DNA of 64,000 nt from a virus. Positions 61,350 through 64,000 of the stretch are shown here, in pieces. The translations under genes and the position numbers were made by a program. How positions within the stretch are numbered: position 1 is the first letter of the stretch; each line of letters begins with the position of its first letter. The stretch spans positions 1 to 64,000 of the IMG/VR virus record IMGVR_UViG_3300033997_000136. One strand, 5' to 3'. The notes beneath the pieces were generated by a model. That model was not told the origin of the DNA. It made no database searches and saw only the letters and a list, made by a program, of their open reading frames with translations.

Positions 61350-63437
61350 CTATTCATTTGGGAATGAAGCAAGTACCTTAGGACGCATTGATGGAATAGG
61401 CACAAAGTAGCGAGCACTCGATTCTGTAAAGAACCGCACTCCAATGGTCATCTTCACATCGTGACGCGACACCCCTTGACGAAGTGTTTTGTCTTCCCAT
61501 CGGTTTAAGTTCACGACATCAAACTTAGCAGATACACCCAATCCTTTTACACTGATAGGTGCAATAGTTGGTATCTCTACTCGATGGAATGCTTCCCCTT
61601 TTGTATCAATATTACCCGGCTTAATAAACGGGATATCAAGTACACGGTACGCAGACGAGTTGATGGTTTGAATGTATTGCACAGAGTAGCTACTTAAATC
61701 ACGCATGATGTTAAGCATCGCGCGTTGTAACGCTTCAAGTGACGTTACTTTCTGTGCACTGGACTGAGTTAATTCACTTAAGATACTTGCGTAAAATAAA
61801 TCCGCGTTGTAATCATTAAAGTCTAAGAAATCAAATCCACGCTCTTGCATCCACTCTTCTAAGTTCTGTCCAGCATTAATATCACAGAACACCCCCATGT
61901 GAAAACGACGACTTGCATTCTTAAGAACACCACGACGCATGTAGTGACCTTGTTTTGCATAGTACAATCGTTTATTATTTTGATACGTGTAAATAGTGCG
62001 AACCTGTTCATAAAACGCAGCAATGGATAAATACAATCCTGTTTGAGGTGTATTGTCACGAAGCATATTGAGTTCCGCATCCGTCACATACCCAGGTATA
62101 CAGACTGCTTTTAATTGAGCTAACGTGGGTATTTGTGGATTCAACACAAAGTTGACTTTAAAACGAGGAATACGTTCTATGTTCAACCCGTTACGTCGCG
62201 CCACAATAAACCAAGCCGTTACCCATGCTTCTCGTGCAGACAAGTTAATCCGTTGACCAGTGATAGGGTGTGTGACGTTAACAAACGCGTTTAAGCGATT
62301 TGTAGCTGCGTAATACTGCCAGTGTTCTAACAACAAATCCTCAAACGAATGAGGTACACTATCTGTTGCATCAAGAAGCGCTGATTCATACACCTTTGTA
62401 TCTAACCGGTTAATCTGCGAATACGCAAATGCTGTTTCAGCTTCAACGATAGCTGTATCCACAACCCGTGGATTGTGGCGTGCCATGGAGTTCTCTAAAC
62501 GCATCACGTAATCTACTGACTTCTCTGGATTACTACCATCACCAGGGTGGTCGTTGACCGGTTCTCTAAACACCTCTATCATTGGGATAAGTTCATCCGG
62601 CATGTTGTCTAAACGATGCTTAATGACATACCGAGCCAATGGTAAGTTTCTGTCATTGATAATGTTTTGCAAGAGCAATTCAAAGGTGCTTTGTTTACCG
62701 ATGTGTTGCATGATGTATCGTAAATTACGATACAAGAACAGTTGTTGTTTTAAAGTTAAAAACGACATGTATTTATCAAGTCGACCATTGGAGGCTAAGT
62801 ATTCACGAATGTGAAACGAGTGCACCATTGGTGTACCACAGTTCTCCACACGTAAGTTTAGAATCTCAGCTAAAATGGCACCATACAAGATACCTTGCGC
62901 AACTGCAGGGTAATAGTCGTCTGTGATTTCATATCCTGTTACATTCCAACGCGTTGATACGTTGTAAATGTGTTGTTGCAACCGAGGAATTAAATTCTCT
63001 TCTTGTGGTTCAACTAATGTTCTATCGTAATAAAGAATAGTACCATCAGGTGCATCAATGGCATATTGTCTATCAATAGGGTTTAATATCCCTTGAATCA
63101 AATCTTCTTGCAATGGAAATTTTTTGACTAAATCTCTGTAATAAAAACTACCATACGCGTAGGCGCGTGCTGTCGCTTTATGTATCTGTAAATTCTCTTT
63201 AGTGAACTGAATAGTTTCTAAAGTATCTAATGAGACTACTTCCATCATGCTGTCAGTGATATGGTAGTCACCTGCTAAATTCGCATAATACTTATATTGA
63301 CGAACGTCTTCTTCAGAATAGCCGTGTGAGATTAACATGTACTGATTAACACGTTCAGCAGTGATTGTTGATTTTACTATCATGGTAAATGCAAGTTGTA
63401 GACATTTAGCACGGTATACGTTAAAAAAGCTTGACAT
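61350..63437 (-). CDS. Probable virion structural protein, 695 aa
   Basis: A large soluble protein, helical for the first 550 residues with many Y and N, ending in a beta-rich domain. No catalytic motif, signal or membrane segment is visible. It is divergent from the portal-like gene that follows, in the phiKZ region of capsid, portal and other head genes, so a neck, head or baseplate role is likely; I cannot name the family. GAGGGA lies before the ATG at 63437. Confidence 0.66.
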   Translation of the reverse strand: MSSFFNVYRAKCLQLAFTMIVKSTITAERVNQYMLISHGYSEEDVRQYKYYANLAGDYHITDSMMEVVSLDTLETIQFTKENLQIHKATARAYAYGSFYYRDLVKKFPLQEDLIQGILNPIDRQYAIDAPDGTILYYDRTLVEPQEENLIPRLQQHIYNVSTRWNVTGYEITDDYYPAVAQGILYGAILAEILNLRVENCGTPMVHSFHIREYLASNGRLDKYMSFLTLKQQLFLYRNLRYIMQHIGKQSTFELLLQNIINDRNLPLARYVIKHRLDNMPDELIPMIEVFREPVNDHPGDGSNPEKSVDYVMRLENSMARHNPRVVDTAIVEAETAFAYSQINRLDTKVYESALLDATDSVPHSFEDLLLEHWQYYAATNRLNAFVNVTHPITGQRINLSAREAWVTAWFIVARRNGLNIERIPRFKVNFVLNPQIPTLAQLKAVCIPGYVTDAELNMLRDNTPQTGLYLSIAAFYEQVRTIYTYQNNKRLYYAKQGHYMRRGVLKNASRRFHMGVFCDINAGQNLEEWMQERGFDFLDFNDYNADLFYASILSELTQSSAQKVTSLEALQRAMLNIMRDLSSYSVQYIQTINSSAYRVLDIPFIKPGNIDTKGEAFHRVEIPTIAPISVKGLGVSAKFDVVNLNRWEDKTLRQGVSRHDVKMTIGVRFFTESSARYFVPIPSMRPKVLASFPNE

Positions 63438-63559
63438 GAGGGAACTCCGTTCAAGTCGTCATTCAATGGCTATATTATCCCCGATTAATGTTTATAGTAA
63501 TCACCAATAATCTGAGCCTATCTTATTTTTTAACCACATCGATGTGAGTAGGGATTTTT

Positions 63560-64000
63560 ATGACTAAAAGAGCCGATATTCGGACAGCTGATCACCGTCG
63601 ACGTGTTCAAGCATCGATTATTCGTAAGCTAGTGGCAGACCCACAGCTAAACCCGTCGTATGACAGCGAAGGGAACCGTAGACTTGGCCAACCACCGACA
63701 ACGTTAGCTAACACTATTTCAACGACAACAGCGCAGATATTGGATGATGTAGAATCGTTACGTCAGCTATTGCCTGACGTTGAAGTTGTAGACCAAATTT
63801 TGATTAGCAGTATCTTATCACCCAAAGATTTGTCTACACCTCATTTGACGTACTCTGCTGAGATTGAATCAGAATCCACAGAGTTATTGGGGTTAATGTT
63901 AAATTACGTGGAAGACTTTTTCACTAAAACATATCAGATTAACAAGAAGCTTCCTACGATGCTTCGTGATATGTTGTTTAAAACAGGTAGTCACATTAGT
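63560..64000 (+). CDS. N-terminus of probable portal protein (partial)
   Basis: An open frame from ATG 63560, after TAGGGA, runs off the window end; 147 codons are visible. It begins MTKRADIRTADHRRRVQASI, with a basic helix, and goes on to a region resembling portal N-terminal domains, with LPDVEVVDQILISSILSP. In phiKZ the portal (gp129) lies shortly after gp120 and gp123, which fits. Only the N-terminus is seen, so the call is mainly from position. Confidence 0.5.
   Translation, partial: MTKRADIRTADHRRRVQASIIRKLVADPQLNPSYDSEGNRRLGQPPTTLANTISTTTAQILDDVESLRQLLPDVEVVDQILISSILSPKDLSTPHLTYSAEIESESTELLGLMLNYVEDFFTKTYQINKKLPTMLRDMLFKTGSHIS

Noticed and set aside
61259-61371. A 36-codon frame between the small gene and the - strand gene (MSKKMAG...)
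   Set aside because: It reads through a terminator hairpin and T tract and has no ribosome site.
1-64000. tRNA genes, CRISPR arrays, transposases, integrase or attachment sites
   Set aside because: Looked for by eye along both strands; no cloverleaf, regular repeat array or mobile-element protein was seen. A tRNAscan run would settle the tRNA question.

Overview
The window is one continuous stretch of a lytic, tailed jumbo-phage genome from the phiKZ-like, nucleus-forming group (Chimalliviridae). Three things show this. Fragments of multisubunit-type RNA polymerase beta and beta' subunits lie in separate genes. The large major capsid protein (727 aa) has the phiKZ type of sequence. The gene order matches phiKZ as I remember it: gp68, gp69, gp70, gp71-73, gp74, helicase, gp80, internal head proteins, capsid protein gp120, gp123, then the start of a portal-like gene (gp129). 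No bacterial housekeeping, rRNA, tRNA, CRISPR or insertion-sequence features were seen. The host cannot be read from the sequence. Homology statements rest on motifs and remembered synteny; no database search was possible.

Layout. 47-9076 (+): small unknown genes, an SbcD/Mre11-like nuclease, an SSB-like protein with an acidic DDDIP tip, and gp68-, gp69- (candidate nuclear import factor) and gp70-like genes. 9124-9477 (-): a small unknown gene. 9586-16301 (+): the beta and beta' C-terminal pieces of the non-virion RNA polymerase, an SF2 helicase, a membrane protein and a small protein. 16339-19411 (-): a Q/T/E-rich protein, the virion RNA polymerase beta' C-terminal piece and an unknown gene. 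19551-27607 (+): a tail-assembly-chaperone-like gene with a T7 slippery site, unknown genes, dCTP deaminase and a membrane protein. 27658-29376 (-): a B-family DNA polymerase exonuclease half. 29459-33883 (+): a zinc metallopeptidase and a large internal head protein. 33922-37844 (-): baseplate or virion genes. 37874-51125 (+): internal head proteins, tail/baseplate genes, thymidylate kinase and three tiny overlapping genes. 51183-52700 (-): DnaB-like helicase. 52801-61205 (+): the capsid protein, a tail-anchored coiled-coil protein, RNA polymerase beta N-terminal piece and others. 61350-63437 (-): a virion-type protein. 63560-end (+): a portal-like N-terminus.

Genes are densely packed, with many ATGA, TAATG or GTGA overlaps; no gap exceeds 300 bases. 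Strong hairpins with a characteristic TTTATTTTTTG tract end many units. Three convergent junctions carry almost the same terminator sequence. A shared 15-base element, AAACMTAYATYATAA, lies 36-72 bases before several + strand units and is the best promoter candidate.

Together the genes supply phage transcription (two RNA polymerases), DNA replication and repair (polymerase, two helicases, SSB, nuclease), dTTP supply (dCTP deaminase, dTMP kinase), and head and tail construction. The most notable novelties are the frameshift in the chaperone-like gene, an N-terminal QAF motif shared by two internal-head-type proteins and a metallopeptidase (a candidate packaged or ejected protease), and an RRxxW C-terminus shared by the adjacent gp69- and gp70-like proteins.
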